From: Gluconobacter kanchanaburiensis NBRC 103587
GTDB taxonomy: Bacteria; Pseudomonadota; Alphaproteobacteria; Acetobacterales; Acetobacteraceae
Assembly (NCBI RefSeq): GCF_007988905.1
Contig: NZ_BJVA01000001.1
Span: forward strand, 62,001 to 126,000
Direction: 5' to 3'
Length of the DNA stretch: 64,000 nt
A program made the position numbers and the translations under genes. Below the pieces are notes generated by a model. That model was not told the origin of the DNA. It saw only the letters and a list, made by a program, of their open reading frames with translations, and ran no database searches. This document shows positions 8,984 to 20,434 of this stretch, one piece after another. Within the stretch, counting starts at the first letter, position 1. Every line of letters starts with the position of its first letter.

Positions 8984-10177
8984 TTATGCGAGGGCAGCGA
9001 CGGCTGCCGCACCACGCTTGAGGTCATCGATCAGGTCTGCCGGATCTTCCAGACCGACGGAGAGGCGAATGGCGCCATCGGTGATGCCGAGACGGGCACG
9101 CTCCTCTTCGCTGACGCGCATATGGGTCGTCGTGGCGGGGTGGGTCGCGAGACTCCGGGCATCGCCGAGATTGTTTGAAATCGCGATGATCTTGAAGGCG
9201 TTCATGAAGGCGAATGCGCCCTCACGGCCCTTGTCCACCACGAATGCCACCATGGAGCCGCCATTGCTCATCTGGGCTTTGGCGAGTTCATGTTGCGGGT
9301 GGTCGGCGCGACCTGGATAGCGGACCTGAACGACACCGGGAAGTTCGGCCAGTGCATCGGCGACGGCGGCGGCATTGCGCGCCATGGCGTCCGTGCGGAG
9401 CTGAAGCGTTTCCAGACCCTTGAGGAGAACCCAGGCGTTGAATGGTGAGAGCGCATTGCCCGTATTGCGGGTGTAGGGCTGAAGCGTCTCGTTGATCCAT
9501 GCGCTGGAACCGAGCACTACGCCGCCAAGGACGCGGCCCTGACCGTCGATATGTTTCGTACAGGAATAGACGATCACATCCGCGCCCAGCTTGAGCGGGG
9601 ACTGTCCGAGCGGGGTTGCGAACACGTTGTCCACGATCAGCAGACCGCCTGCCTTGTGCGTCAGCTCGGCAACGCGGGCGATGTCGAGGACATCGAGCAT
9701 CGGGTTGGACGGGCTTTCGATCAGTACGGCGGCGGTCGGCTTTGACAGTGCGCGCTCCCAGGCGTCGTAATCCGTTCCGTCCACCAATTCGGTCTCGATG
9801 CCATATCGGGGGAGGAGGTTGGTCACGATCCAGTAGCAGGAGCCGAAAATGGCACGGGAAGCCACGACGCGGTCTCCGGCCTTCACATGCGACAGGATGG
9901 CCGAGGAGACGGCGCCCATGCCGGTGGATGTGGCGACACAGGCTTCTGCACCCTCGAGGAGGGCCAGACGCTCCTGAAGCGTATCCACGGTTGGGTTGCC
10001 GAAGCGGGAATACTGGAAGTGCTGGACGTCGCCTGTGAAGGTTGCAGCGGCCTGTTCGGCGCTGTCATAGACGAAGCCGGAAGTCAGGAAGAGCGCTTCG
10101 GACGTTTCGCCGAACTCGGTGCGGTTCGGAGCTTCGTGTAGGAGACGGGTGGCTGTGCGCCAGTTTTTTGAAGACAT
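8984..10177 (-). CDS. metZ: O-succinylhomoserine sulfhydrylase
   Basis: 397 residues, a Cys/Met-metabolism PLP enzyme (fold type I). The PLP lysine is K208 in 'YSCTKHIDGQGR', with D183 in 'DNVFATP' expected to contact the pyridine nitrogen and 'ESPSNPML' at about 154-161. Compared with cystathionine synthases and lyases, the 'GQGRVLGG' context and overall sequence fit MetZ, which makes homocysteine directly from O-succinylhomoserine and sulfide. The substrate (succinyl versus acetyl) is inferred from similarity. A GGAGGG ribosome site is 6 bases from the ATG. The upstream SAM-II riboswitch independently supports a role in methionine synthesis. Confidence 0.92.
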   Translation of the reverse strand: MSSKNWRTATRLLHEAPNRTEFGETSEALFLTSGFVYDSAEQAAATFTGDVQHFQYSRFGNPTVDTLQERLALLEGAEACVATSTGMGAVSSAILSHVKAGDRVVASRAIFGSCYWIVTNLLPRYGIETELVDGTDYDAWERALSKPTAAVLIESPSNPMLDVLDIARVAELTHKAGGLLIVDNVFATPLGQSPLKLGADVIVYSCTKHIDGQGRVLGGVVLGSSAWINETLQPYTRNTGNALSPFNAWVLLKGLETLQLRTDAMARNAAAVADALAELPGVVQVRYPGRADHPQHELAKAQMSNGGSMVAFVVDKGREGAFAFMNAFKIIAISNNLGDARSLATHPATTTHMRVSEEERARLGITDGAIRLSVGLEDPADLIDDLKRGAAAVAALA

Positions 10178-10262
10178 GATATCCCTCCATAAGACGCCCT
10201 GTCGGTGTAGGGCGCATGTGGTGGGCCGTGGAAGTCCTGGAAATCGTTCGATAACGACGCAG

Positions 10263-10320
10263 GGCCTCTTTAGCGCAATTCTTTAACCTCGCCGCAAGCC
10301 GGCCGCTCAAATCACGAGGG
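10263..10320 (-). promoter_or_regulatory. SAM-II riboswitch (SAM-alpha) controlling metZ
   Basis: Reading the minus strand, this stretch contains GTGATTTGAG, then CGGCTTGCGGCGAGG, then TTAAAGAA and GCTAAAGAGG. These are the conserved blocks of the SAM-II aptamer in the right order. The P1 helix is formed by CCTCG (10318-10314) and CGAGG (10291-10287), which are perfectly complementary. SAM-II riboswitches are known in alphaproteobacteria in front of metA, metX and metZ, and repress when S-adenosylmethionine is abundant. Between the aptamer and the metZ ribosome site lies a second hairpin (CGCCCT/AGGGCG, 10195-10214), which may be part of the expression platform. That last point is inference. 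Confidence 0.88.
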
Positions 10321-10436
10321 TCAGTCACGCTGGAGCGTTTCTGACAACGGGACTATGGGCCGTATTTCGGTTTTGCGTCAACACCTTGAAGGCGGATTGC
10401 GGAGGGATCGCAGAGCGGTTATGATCGCAAGCGTAA

Positions 10437-10510
10437 GCGGGCGTAGTTCAATGGTAGAACGGCAGCTTCCCAAGCTGCATACGGGGGTTCGATTCCCCTC
10501 GCCCGCTCCA
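10437..10510 (+). tRNA. tRNA-Gly (anticodon CCC)
   Basis: A complete 74-base cloverleaf. The acceptor stem pairs GCGGGCG with CGCCCGC, the D arm is GTTC/GAAC, the anticodon stem GCAGC/GCTGC closes the loop TTCCCAA, the T arm has loop TTCGATT, and CCA is genomically encoded. The anticodon is the third to fifth loop bases, CCC, reading GGG codons. It lies alone between the riboswitch-metZ unit and a minus-strand hypothetical gene. Confidence 0.96.
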
Positions 10511-10530
10511 GACTTCCCGAAAAACAGTGG

Positions 10531-11070
10531 TTATTTAGGTGCCGGCGGTGCGCTGAGGGTGTCCTGATATTCCTTGCCGTTCCAGATCCAGCGGTCATTC
10601 GGACTGACCAGCAGATCATGCATGCCCTTGTGTCGGGTGGGGAGGACGGAAATATCGCCGTTGACGGAGTCCAGAACCGTATTCCAGGTATTATTGTGCT
10701 TTAGATAGACCGACGTCGTGCAGCCTGCGGAGCCGCACAGGCGGGCGGACTGAAGTTGAACGAACAGGGCTTCATCATTCTTCCCTGAAGACAGCGGGGC
10801 GGAGCCGACGAGTACGACCGGCTGATCGTGATGTTTGGCCGCGTCCTGAAGATCGTCTTCGTTCAGTTTGCGGGCGTCTTCATCCAGTTTTGTGCCCGGG
10901 TGGGCTGTAAGGATGACGGGGGCCGCACCGGTATTGGCTGACTGTGCGGCATGCCGCGTGTGATGACGCGTCTTGCCTGTGGCGGCATCGGCGTCAAAGA
11001 GCGCCGCCGGAAGCAGGATGGACAGGGCCAGAACCGCCACCGGGCGGGAGAGAAGCTGCTGGATCGACAT
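10531..11070 (-). CDS. Secreted protein of unknown function
   Basis: 179 residues from the ATG with an AGGT-like ribosome site; four more codons upstream are possible but lack one. The N-terminus is a likely Sec signal peptide (basic start, then 'VAVLALSILLPAALF', cleavage near 'ADAA'). A His/Arg/Ala-rich linker of about 30 residues follows. The mature part has two cysteines in 'LCGSAGCTTSVYL', likely a disulfide if periplasmic, and ends with 'RWIWNGKEYQ' and a Pro-rich tail. I do not recognise a named family. The gene overlaps nothing; its 3' end is 20 bases from the tRNA-Gly gene on the other strand. Confidence 0.72.
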   Translation of the reverse strand: MSIQQLLSRPVAVLALSILLPAALFDADAATGKTRHHTRHAAQSANTGAAPVILTAHPGTKLDEDARKLNEDDLQDAAKHHDQPVVLVGSAPLSSGKNDEALFVQLQSARLCGSAGCTTSVYLKHNNTWNTVLDSVNGDISVLPTRHKGMHDLLVSPNDRWIWNGKEYQDTLSAPPAPK

Positions 11071-11122
11071 AAGACCTGTCATAACACGAAATTGAAGAAG
11101 AATATCTGTGAAGCTTCGGGTG

Positions 11123-11896
11123 TCATTCGTGACGCAGGGTCACCACCAGCACGTCCCGGTAGGCAGGCTGTGTAGGATCGACGGGCTGGACAGCCGTGAC
11201 GCCGTGATAGACGCGATGGTCGTCCACGATTGCGGCATCCAGTGGATTGGTCAGGGTGAAAGAACCTAGAGGGTTTTTTCGCATATCATGAATCGTGGTG
11301 ACGCCCTGTTCCACGTTGTGGCGCGAGACCATCAGTACAAGCACCCAGTCCACACCATCCCGGTGCAGTCCTTCCGGCGTCGGGCGCCCTTCATTTCCGG
11401 TTCGGGCTTCAATGCGGAACTGGTGAACTTCCACGTGCCATGAGGGTGGCTTTTCCGTGGGCGGTGTCAGGGCATCTGCGATTGTGCTGATGGTGCGGAT
11501 TGCAGCCGTCATGGCCGGATGGGAGGCGACCGAATCTGTTACTGCAGGAAACCAGCGTTCAACCCCGCCATTCAGAAGGTTGTAGTCCCGGCTTTGATAG
11601 TGAGGCTGATGCTTTTTGCGGGTGATAACATCGCCTGAGATGGCGAAGGTTGCATAGCGGCGGCGGCGATAGCGACCACCATCAGCCATATAGCGGTCAA
11701 GACCGAGATGACTCCAGCTTTCGGCAAAACCCTGCCAGTCGGACAGGCCTGCATGCTCCAGAAGAGGGCGGCTGACTTCAGCCCGGAGGAAGGAAAATCC
11801 CTTTTCCAGCAAGGTATCTTCGATACCGGTCAGAATCGTGTCGAAGGGCGGGGAGAGATCGGAAGGGCTCATGAGTTCTCGGTCCATGGGACGCAT
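11123..11896 (-). CDS. 2-oxoglutarate/Fe(II)-dependent dioxygenase family protein
   Basis: 257 residues, cytoplasmic. The C-terminal half contains 'GLHRDGVDWVLVLMV', giving the H-x-D iron ligands, and 'DDHRVYHGVT', giving the distal histidine and an Arg/His context. This fits the 2OG-Fe dioxygenase family that includes bacterial free amino acid hydroxylases such as isoleucine dioxygenase. The substrate here is unknown. The start is uncertain: ATGs at 11896, 11887 and 11872 are all in frame, and the first has no clear ribosome site. A perfect 9-base inverted repeat encloses the first ATG (see the separate entry). It lies just downstream of the type II NADH dehydrogenase gene on the same strand. 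Confidence 0.78.
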   Translation of the reverse strand: MRPMDRELMSPSDLSPPFDTILTGIEDTLLEKGFSFLRAEVSRPLLEHAGLSDWQGFAESWSHLGLDRYMADGGRYRRRRYATFAISGDVITRKKHQPHYQSRDYNLLNGGVERWFPAVTDSVASHPAMTAAIRTISTIADALTPPTEKPPSWHVEVHQFRIEARTGNEGRPTPEGLHRDGVDWVLVLMVSRHNVEQGVTTIHDMRKNPLGSFTLTNPLDAAIVDDHRVYHGVTAVQPVDPTQPAYRDVLVVTLRHE

Positions 11897-11918
11897 GGTC
11901 TGATAATGCTGCGTCCCA
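11887..11918 (-). promoter_or_regulatory. Inverted repeat around the dioxygenase start codon
   Basis: TGGGACGCA (11887-11895) and TGCGTCCCA (11910-11918) are perfect 9-base arms separated by 14 bases. In the minus-strand transcript this would fold into a hairpin whose 3' arm includes the TG of the first ATG. It may hide the upstream start and favour the ATG at 11887 or 11872, or it may be a DNA operator. Function is inference. Confidence 0.45.
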
Positions 11919-11952
11919 CATTCCCCTTTTGAAAGACGTCTGAAAAGGTCTT

Positions 11953-13182
11953 TCAGACACCAAGATCAGGTTTGACCGGTGAAAGATGTTCACGGACCGT
12001 GCTGCATGCCGTCGGAGTGAAGCCGAGAATGCCCGCGAGGTGCTGGCGATAGAGGCCTTCGTGGATCAGGCGAGCCGCTAGACCGGAGAAAAGACCACCG
12101 CCGAAACTGCGCTTGGCGTCCAGCATGCCCCAACCATTGTAATCCCCCAGGGCCACGACAGCGCCGCGATCATTATAGGCGAAGGGGGCGGGGGTACGGC
12201 CTGCGATAATTTCGGGAAGAGCGCGGCCAATATACTGGCCCTGCTGGCGCGCAGCCTGAGCCGTCGGGGCGATCGGCGCCGCATCAATGCGGGAGCAGTC
12301 GCCGATTGCAAAGACGGACGGGTCCTGTGTGGTCTGGAGTGTGGTGGTCACGCCAAGTTGGCCCGAGCGTCCACGCTCTAGCCCTTCAAGGAGACTGGTG
12401 GCATCAGAAGCGCGGACGCCTGCCGCCCAGACGCGCAGGCTGGCGGGTATGTGCTCGCCAGATTTGAGGCTGAAGCCGGTATCGTCAGCGCCGACCACCA
12501 TCGCTTCGGTCCGCACGGAAATTCCAAGTTTCTGCAATTGCTGTGTCGCAGCCGTGGAGACCGCTTCGGGGAAAGCCGGGAGGATGCGCGGACCCGTCTC
12601 GATCAGCACAGCGTCGAGCAGCGATTTGCGAACGGCTGGGCCGAGGCCGCGTGCATCATCAATCGATTTGCAGAGCTCGGCGATCAGCTGAACGCCTGTC
12701 GCACCGCCACCGACGATGCCGACGGAAAGTTTCTGGCCGGCGGAACGCGCCTTGCAGACCGCCTTGCGGAAGGTCGCGAAAAGGGCATCGGCATCGTTCA
12801 GGCTGTCGATGAACATGCAGTGATCAACAATGCCAGGAATGCCGAAATCATTGGCGCGGGAACCTAGCGCGACGATCAGGTAATCGTATGGGAGTGTAGC
12901 ACCATTATCGATCGAGACAATTTTGCCTTCGCGATTGACGGCGACGGGACTGCCCTGAACGAAAGTGAAGCCGAATTTCGCAGCTGTATCGGTAAACGGA
13001 ATACAGTTACCCTCATGCTGCATCGTGCCGGCAGCAAATTCATGAAGCGCAGGCTTCCAGTAGTGCACCGGGCTACGGTCAACGAGGGTGACGGCAATGT
13101 TCTGGCGACGGCTGAGCGCGGCAGCCGCTTCAAGCCCTCCAACGCCTCCGCCAAGAACAAGCACGCGAGCTGCAGCAGACAT
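11953..13182 (-). CDS. ndh: Type II NADH dehydrogenase (NDH-2)
   Basis: 409 residues from the ATG preceded by GAGGAAG; the frame extends 22 codons further upstream but that part is not family-like. This is a two-dinucleotide-fold flavoprotein: the FAD-binding GGGVGG is at about residues 9-14, 'SRANDFGIPG' lies in the middle, the NADH-binding 'GIVGGGATGVQL' around 165, and 'VFAIGDCSRI' is the C-terminal FAD contact. NDH-2 is a membrane-bound, non-proton-pumping enzyme that passes electrons from NADH to ubiquinone. In acetic acid bacteria it is a main NADH oxidation route. The C-terminal part is the membrane-associating region in this family. Confidence 0.9.
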   Translation of the reverse strand: MSAAARVLVLGGGVGGLEAAAALSRRQNIAVTLVDRSPVHYWKPALHEFAAGTMQHEGNCIPFTDTAAKFGFTFVQGSPVAVNREGKIVSIDNGATLPYDYLIVALGSRANDFGIPGIVDHCMFIDSLNDADALFATFRKAVCKARSAGQKLSVGIVGGGATGVQLIAELCKSIDDARGLGPAVRKSLLDAVLIETGPRILPAFPEAVSTAATQQLQKLGISVRTEAMVVGADDTGFSLKSGEHIPASLRVWAAGVRASDATSLLEGLERGRSGQLGVTTTLQTTQDPSVFAIGDCSRIDAAPIAPTAQAARQQGQYIGRALPEIIAGRTPAPFAYNDRGAVVALGDYNGWGMLDAKRSFGGGLFSGLAARLIHEGLYRQHLAGILGFTPTACSTVREHLSPVKPDLGV

Positions 13183-13293
13183 GGACTTCTTCCTCATATC
13201 AAGTGCGAAACGGCACCATACTTCTGCTAGTCGCAGAGGTGGGGCCACACAAGTCCCGCTCTCGCTGACGTGTTTGCGGGCGTTTCGGGACGA

Positions 13294-14529
13294 TCAGCTC
13301 CGGTAGGAGCCGTTGATGTCGATGTAGCCATGGGTGAGATCGCAGGTCCAGACGCGGGCCTGTCCATCGCCCAGCGCCAGATCGACGGCAATCTCGATCT
13401 CCTGGCCTTTCATATGAGCAACGACCGGAGCTTCGTCATAATTCTCGACGACGCCGCCGTTTTTCGCGATCCATGTGCCGCCAATGGCGACGGAAAGGCG
13501 ATCACGGTCGGCGGGTTCACCGCTTTTTCCGACCGCCATGACCACACGTCCCCAGTTGGCGTCCTCGCCTGCGATAGCAGTTTTTACGAGTGGAGAATTG
13601 GCGATGCAAAGAGCGATGCGATGTGCGGACAGGTTGGAGTCCGCTCCGGTGACCGCGATGCGGACAAGCTTTGTCGCACCTTCACCATCGCGAACGACCA
13701 TTAGCGCGAGTTCCAGAAGAAGGTCATTCAGCGCCAGGGTAAATTCGGCGAGAGCGGGGTCGTTGACGTCGTCGATTTCGGGATTGTCGGCCTTTCCGGT
13801 CGCGAAAATCATCAGCATGTCCGAGGTGGACGTGTCCGAATCGACGGTAATCGCATTGAAGCTTTGGGCGCAGCCGGAAGTCAGCAGGGACTGCAGCACG
13901 TTCTGCGGCAGTTTGGCGTCGGTTGCGACATAGGCCAGCATCGTGGCCATGTCGGGGGCAACCATGCCCGATCCCTTGGCGATGCCCTGAATGCGGACGG
14001 AGGTGCTGCCGATCTTCACGTCGCGACGCGCGGCTTTGGGGAAGGTGTCTGTCGTCATGATGGCGCGGGCCGCATCGGCCCACCCATCTTCGTTCAGTCC
14101 GGCCTTTGCGGCGGGAAGAGCGGCAATGATACGGTCCTGCGGCAGTTTTTCGCCAATCACGCCTGTCGAGGCGAGAAAGACATCTTGCGGCGGACAGCCG
14201 AGAAGCTGTGCTGTGGCGTCGGCACAGTCGGCACAGGCCTGAATTCCGGCGCGGCCGGTAAAGACGTTCGCGTTCCCCGCATTGACGAGCAGGGCGCGGG
14301 CGTAGGGAGTGCTTAACGCTGATCGACACCATAGGACTGGTGCGCCGGGGCAGGCGTTTTTCGTATAGACGCCTGCCGCAACCGTACCGGGAATGAACTC
14401 CGCGAGCATCAGGTCCGTTCGGCCCTGATAGCGGATTCCCGCGGCGACGGCGGAAAGCCGCACTCCCGCAATCGTTGCAAGCTCAGGAAGCGGACGAGCG
14501 AGCGGAGAGACGGGGAGCGGCTTTGCCAT
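13294..14529 (-). CDS. argJ: Bifunctional glutamate N-acetyltransferase / amino-acid N-acetyltransferase
   Basis: 411 residues. ArgJ transfers the acetyl group from N-acetylornithine to glutamate and so recycles acetyl in arginine synthesis; many members also use acetyl-CoA. The self-cleavage site is in 'APDMATMLAY', with T196 as the expected new N-terminal nucleophile of the beta chain. 'NAGNANVFTG' and 'STGVIGEKLP' (oxyanion region) lie in the alpha chain, and the C-terminus 'THGYIDINGSYRS' is typical of the family. The gene begins 4 bases after the stop of the parvulin isomerase gene, so the two are probably cotranscribed. Confidence 0.95.
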   Translation of the reverse strand: MAKPLPVSPLARPLPELATIAGVRLSAVAAGIRYQGRTDLMLAEFIPGTVAAGVYTKNACPGAPVLWCRSALSTPYARALLVNAGNANVFTGRAGIQACADCADATAQLLGCPPQDVFLASTGVIGEKLPQDRIIAALPAAKAGLNEDGWADAARAIMTTDTFPKAARRDVKIGSTSVRIQGIAKGSGMVAPDMATMLAYVATDAKLPQNVLQSLLTSGCAQSFNAITVDSDTSTSDMLMIFATGKADNPEIDDVNDPALAEFTLALNDLLLELALMVVRDGEGATKLVRIAVTGADSNLSAHRIALCIANSPLVKTAIAGEDANWGRVVMAVGKSGEPADRDRLSVAIGGTWIAKNGGVVENYDEAPVVAHMKGQEIEIAVDLALGDGQARVWTCDLTHGYIDINGSYRS

Positions 14530-14533
14530 GGGC

Positions 14534-15469
14534 TTACTTCTTTGCAGGTGCAGCGGCGGCAGGGGCCGCGTTCGGGATAACCTTGCCTTGTGCGTCGTAG
14601 TGAACGACCTTCACCTGGGCCTCGGCGGCCTGAACGATGTCACGCACCTTGTCACGGATCAGTTCCTGACGGACCTGGTCATGGACCTGGTCGAAGGTGG
14701 GGATCGGCGCCGTACGGGTCGCGAGAACCTGAATTACATGCCAGCCATACTGCGTATGAACCGGAGTCTGGGAGATCGTGTTCGGCTTCATGGCGAAAGC
14801 GGCGGCAGAAAAGGCGGGCAACATGTCAGCCTTCTTGAACCAGCCCAGATCGCCACCGTTTGCGCCGGCGGAACCCTTGTCCTTGGACAGCTGGGCAGCA
14901 AGCTTGCCGAAATCTGCACCCTTGCCGAGCTGGGCGATGATGTCCTTGGCCTGCGCTTCGCTGTCCACGAGAATGTGACGAGCGTGGACTTCTTCTTCCG
15001 GCTTCTTGTTCGCGTAGTGCGACTGATAGAAGTCGTGCAGCGCGCTATCGGTGACCAGCGGGCTGACCTTCTCTTCGAGATAGGCGTTCTGCAGGGCGTT
15101 CGCTGCGGCGGCGTCCATGGCGGCCTTCACGTCCGGCTTGCGGCTCAGGCCTTCTTTGTCAGCGACGATCTGGACGGCTTTCTGGTCGACAAGCTGGTTG
15201 ACGATCAGTGGTACGAGCACGGATGGCTGGATCTGGCGGGCCTGCGGCGGCAGGTTTCCGGCGGCACGCTGCACGTCACCCAGCGTGATCTTCGAGCCGT
15301 TGACTGTGGCGATCAGCATGTCCGGGTTGGCTGCGGCCGGTGCAGGCGCTGTTGCAGCCGGAGCGGTAGCAGCAGGAGCCGCGGCCGGGGCGGCGAAAGC
15401 CGTGGAGGCGGCGACTGATGTGCCAGCCAGAAGGGCGGCAAGAGCGAAAGTGGAGCGGGAAAGCCGCAT
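14534..15469 (-). CDS. Periplasmic parvulin-type peptidyl-prolyl isomerase
   Basis: 311 residues from the ATG preceded by GAGG; the open frame runs 123 codons further back but through intergenic-looking sequence. A signal peptide ('FALAALLAGTSVAASTAFA') is followed by an Ala/Pro-rich linker of about 35 residues. Next come a helical region with 'TVNGSKITLGDVQRA', as in SurA/PrsA-type chaperones, and one PpiC domain: 'EVHARHILVDSE' then 'GANGGDLGWFKKADMLPAF' and 'TQYGWHVIQVL'. The C-terminus is Ala-rich, ending in KK. It probably helps outer-membrane proteins fold in the periplasm. A coding link to argJ is only positional. Confidence 0.9.
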   Translation of the reverse strand: MRLSRSTFALAALLAGTSVAASTAFAAPAAAPAATAPAATAPAPAAANPDMLIATVNGSKITLGDVQRAAGNLPPQARQIQPSVLVPLIVNQLVDQKAVQIVADKEGLSRKPDVKAAMDAAAANALQNAYLEEKVSPLVTDSALHDFYQSHYANKKPEEEVHARHILVDSEAQAKDIIAQLGKGADFGKLAAQLSKDKGSAGANGGDLGWFKKADMLPAFSAAAFAMKPNTISQTPVHTQYGWHVIQVLATRTAPIPTFDQVHDQVRQELIRDKVRDIVQAAEAQVKVVHYDAQGKVIPNAAPAAAAPAKK

Positions 15470-15782
15470 GGAGACTACCTCGGATGTAACCTGAAAATAA
15501 GGATCGTCTGCACCATGACAAAGGCTGGTCCGCCCTGCAAGGGTGCGGTCCGTTACCATTCTTTCACGCGTCTTCTGCTCGGAGCGCCTGGATGGCCTGT
15601 CATGTGACGTCGTGATGACAGTGGAGACATTTCCTGGGGCATCCGGGTGGCCTCTCCATTGACCCTTTGCGGCCCGGGTCCTATCTCCAGCAGACGTGAA
15701 AATCCTGACGGCACGGTGTGACGGCTCTTTTCGGTACTGGAAAGAGCTGGCGCTTCGGGTCTTCGGCATCTCAAGGTTCAGC
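15470..15782. other. Divergent intergenic region between the isomerase gene and secA
   Basis: 313 bases without a convincing gene. It must hold the promoters for the minus-strand isomerase-argJ unit and for secA. It contains CTGTCATGTGAC at 15597-15608, a 12-mer also found at 6939-6950, followed by GATGACAG at 15615-15622. No clear sigma-70 boxes stand out. Confidence 0.5.
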
Positions 15783-18548
<2,766 letters not shown>

Positions 18549-18582
18549 GCCTCTGACACGACGATAGAAGAAGGAGCGACCG

Positions 18583-19332
18583 ATGGCCGGTCATTCACAG
18601 TTTAAAAACATCATGCACCGCAAAGGTGCGCAGGATGCCAAGCGGGCCAAGCAGTTCGCCAAGGTGCTGCGTGAAATTACGGTTGCGGTGCGTTCGGGGC
18701 TGCCCGAAGCCGCGTCCAACCCCCGTCTGCGTGCGGCGCTGTCCATGGCGCGTGAAGTCAATATGCCTAAGGACAATGTCGAGCGGGCCATCAAGAAGGC
18801 GTCCGGCACTGCGGGTGGCGACGATTACGTCGAAGTCCGTTACGAGGGCTATGGCCCGGCGGGCGTTGCGATCATCGTTGAAGGGCTGACGGACAACCGC
18901 AACCGGACGGCGGGGGAAGTTCGCGCGGCGTTTTCCAAGCATGGCGGTTCGATGGGTGAGACGAATTCGGTCTCGTTCATGTTCCAGCGTTTGGGCGTCA
19001 TCAGCTATCCGTTGGATGTGGCCTCGGAAGACGACATGTTGGAAGCCGCGATCGAAGCCGGTGCGGATAATGCCGTGACCACGGAAGACAGGCATGAAGT
19101 CACCTGCGAGATGGAAAATTTCTTTGCTGTCCGCGATGCGCTCGAAAGTCGCTTTGGCGAACCACAGTCGTCCAAGCTCGATTGGCGTCCAGAAAACAGC
19201 GTGACGCTGGATGAGGACAAGGCGCGGTCGGTCATGAAGTTGATCGACGTTCTGGAAGATAATGACGACGTTCAGGCCGTCTACGCGAACTTCGACATCC
19301 CTGACGACGTGGCCGAGGCGCTGGCTGCTTGA
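18583..19332 (+). CDS. yebC: YebC/PmpR-family protein
   Basis: 249 residues, with AAGGAG ribosome site. The N-terminus '[20 protein letters not shown]' is characteristic of the family. YebC-type proteins have been described both as DNA-binding transcription regulators and as factors that help ribosomes through difficult stretches; I cannot tell which applies here. It sits directly in front of ruvC, and its stop overlaps the ruvC start (TTGA). This yebC-ruvCAB order is common in proteobacteria and suggests co-expression. Confidence 0.95.
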   Translation: MAGHSQFKNIMHRKGAQDAKRAKQFAKVLREITVAVRSGLPEAASNPRLRAALSMAREVNMPKDNVERAIKKASGTAGGDDYVEVRYEGYGPAGVAIIVEGLTDNRNRTAGEVRAAFSKHGGSMGETNSVSFMFQRLGVISYPLDVASEDDMLEAAIEAGADNAVTTEDRHEVTCEMENFFAVRDALESRFGEPQSSKLDWRPENSVTLDEDKARSVMKLIDVLEDNDDVQAVYANFDIPDDVAEALAA

Positions 19333-19835
19333 TCCGCCTGATGGGCATTGACCCCGGCCTGCGTTTCATGGGCTGGGGCATCATTGATGTGGACGGCAAT
19401 CACCTGAAGCATGTGGCGTCGGGTGTGATCGGAACGGATGGATCCGAATCCGTTCCGCTGCGCCTGTGCGAGCTGCATGGGGCGCTGAAGAAGCTGATCC
19501 GCGAATATGCGCCAGCCGAAGCCGCTGTTGAGGAGACTTACGTTAACCGCAATGGTTCCTCGACCCTCAAGCTCGGCTATGCGCGTGGTGTGGCGCTTTT
19601 AACGCCAGCCTATGAAGGGCTTCCGGTTGCGGAATACGGGGCGATGACGGTCAAGAAATCCGTGGTCGGGACCGGGTCTGCAACCAAGGAACAGGTGACG
19701 ATGATGGTGAAGCGGCTTCTGCCGGGGGCGGAGATCCGCAAGGCCGACGCGTCCGATGCGCTGGCCGTTGCAATCTGTCATGCGCACCACCGGGCCAGTG
19801 CGGCGCATGTCGTAGCCGGAAAGCGCATGGCATGA
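19329..19835 (+). CDS. ruvC: Crossover junction endodeoxyribonuclease RuvC
   Basis: 168 residues from a TTG start overlapping the yebC stop; an ATG four codons later is an alternative. RuvC resolves Holliday junctions as a dimer. The RNase-H-like fold shows the first acidic residue in '[12 protein letters not shown]', the second in '[11 protein letters not shown]', and the last pair in '[16 protein letters not shown]'. 'RGVALL' and '[15 protein letters not shown]' are further family blocks. The stop overlaps ruvA as ATGA. Confidence 0.95.
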   Translation: MIRLMGIDPGLRFMGWGIIDVDGNHLKHVASGVIGTDGSESVPLRLCELHGALKKLIREYAPAEAAVEETYVNRNGSSTLKLGYARGVALLTPAYEGLPVAEYGAMTVKKSVVGTGSATKEQVTMMVKRLLPGAEIRKADASDALAVAICHAHHRASAAHVVAGKRMA

Positions 19836-20434
19836 TCGGGCAACTGACAGGGCTTGTCGGGCAAATCGAGGGCGAACGCTGCATCGTGGACGTCAATGGC
19901 GTGGGCTATGTGGTGTCGGCCTCGACCCGCACACTAGCGACGCTGCCGCAGCCGCCATCCGTGGCTCGCGTATTGATTGAGACGATCGTGCGCGAGGATG
20001 CGATCCAGTTGTTCGGTTTTGCGACGACGGATGAGCGGGACTGGTTCCGGCTGCTGACGACCGTGCAGGGTGTGGGCGCGAAAGTGGCGCTGGCGATCCT
20101 GTCAGCGAACAGCCCGGGAGAGCTTCTGTTGGCGATCAATGCCGGAGACAAAGGCTCGCTGACGCGGGCTGCGGGCGTGGGGCCGCGTTTGGCGGATCGG
20201 ATTTTGAGCGAGCTTCGTAACAAGGTCGCCAAAATGCCGGGTGGCGGCGGAATGATCGCTGCACCGGGGATCGTCTCCGGTCCGAGTGTCGAGAACGATG
20301 CGCTTCTGGCGCTTGCTGGACTTGGCTTTCGGCGGGCTGAGGCGTGGCCGGTTTTGAGTAAGGTGCTGGCCGAGAACGAGAATGCGACGCTTGATCTGGC
20401 GATTCGTCTGAGCCTGAAGGATCTTGCGCGGTGA
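19832..20434 (+). CDS. ruvA: Holliday junction branch migration protein RuvA
   Basis: 200 residues. RuvA binds the four-way junction as a tetramer and loads RuvB. The N-terminal OB domain begins '[20 protein letters not shown]' and has 'GVGYVV'. The two helix-hairpin-helix motifs follow, with '[13 protein letters not shown]' and '[16 protein letters not shown]'. The C-terminal RuvB-contact domain has '[15 protein letters not shown]'. It overlaps ruvC and ruvB by 4 bases each. Confidence 0.96.
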   Translation: MIGQLTGLVGQIEGERCIVDVNGVGYVVSASTRTLATLPQPPSVARVLIETIVREDAIQLFGFATTDERDWFRLLTTVQGVGAKVALAILSANSPGELLLAINAGDKGSLTRAAGVGPRLADRILSELRNKVAKMPGGGGMIAAPGIVSGPSVENDALLALAGLGFRRAEAWPVLSKVLAENENATLDLAIRLSLKDLAR

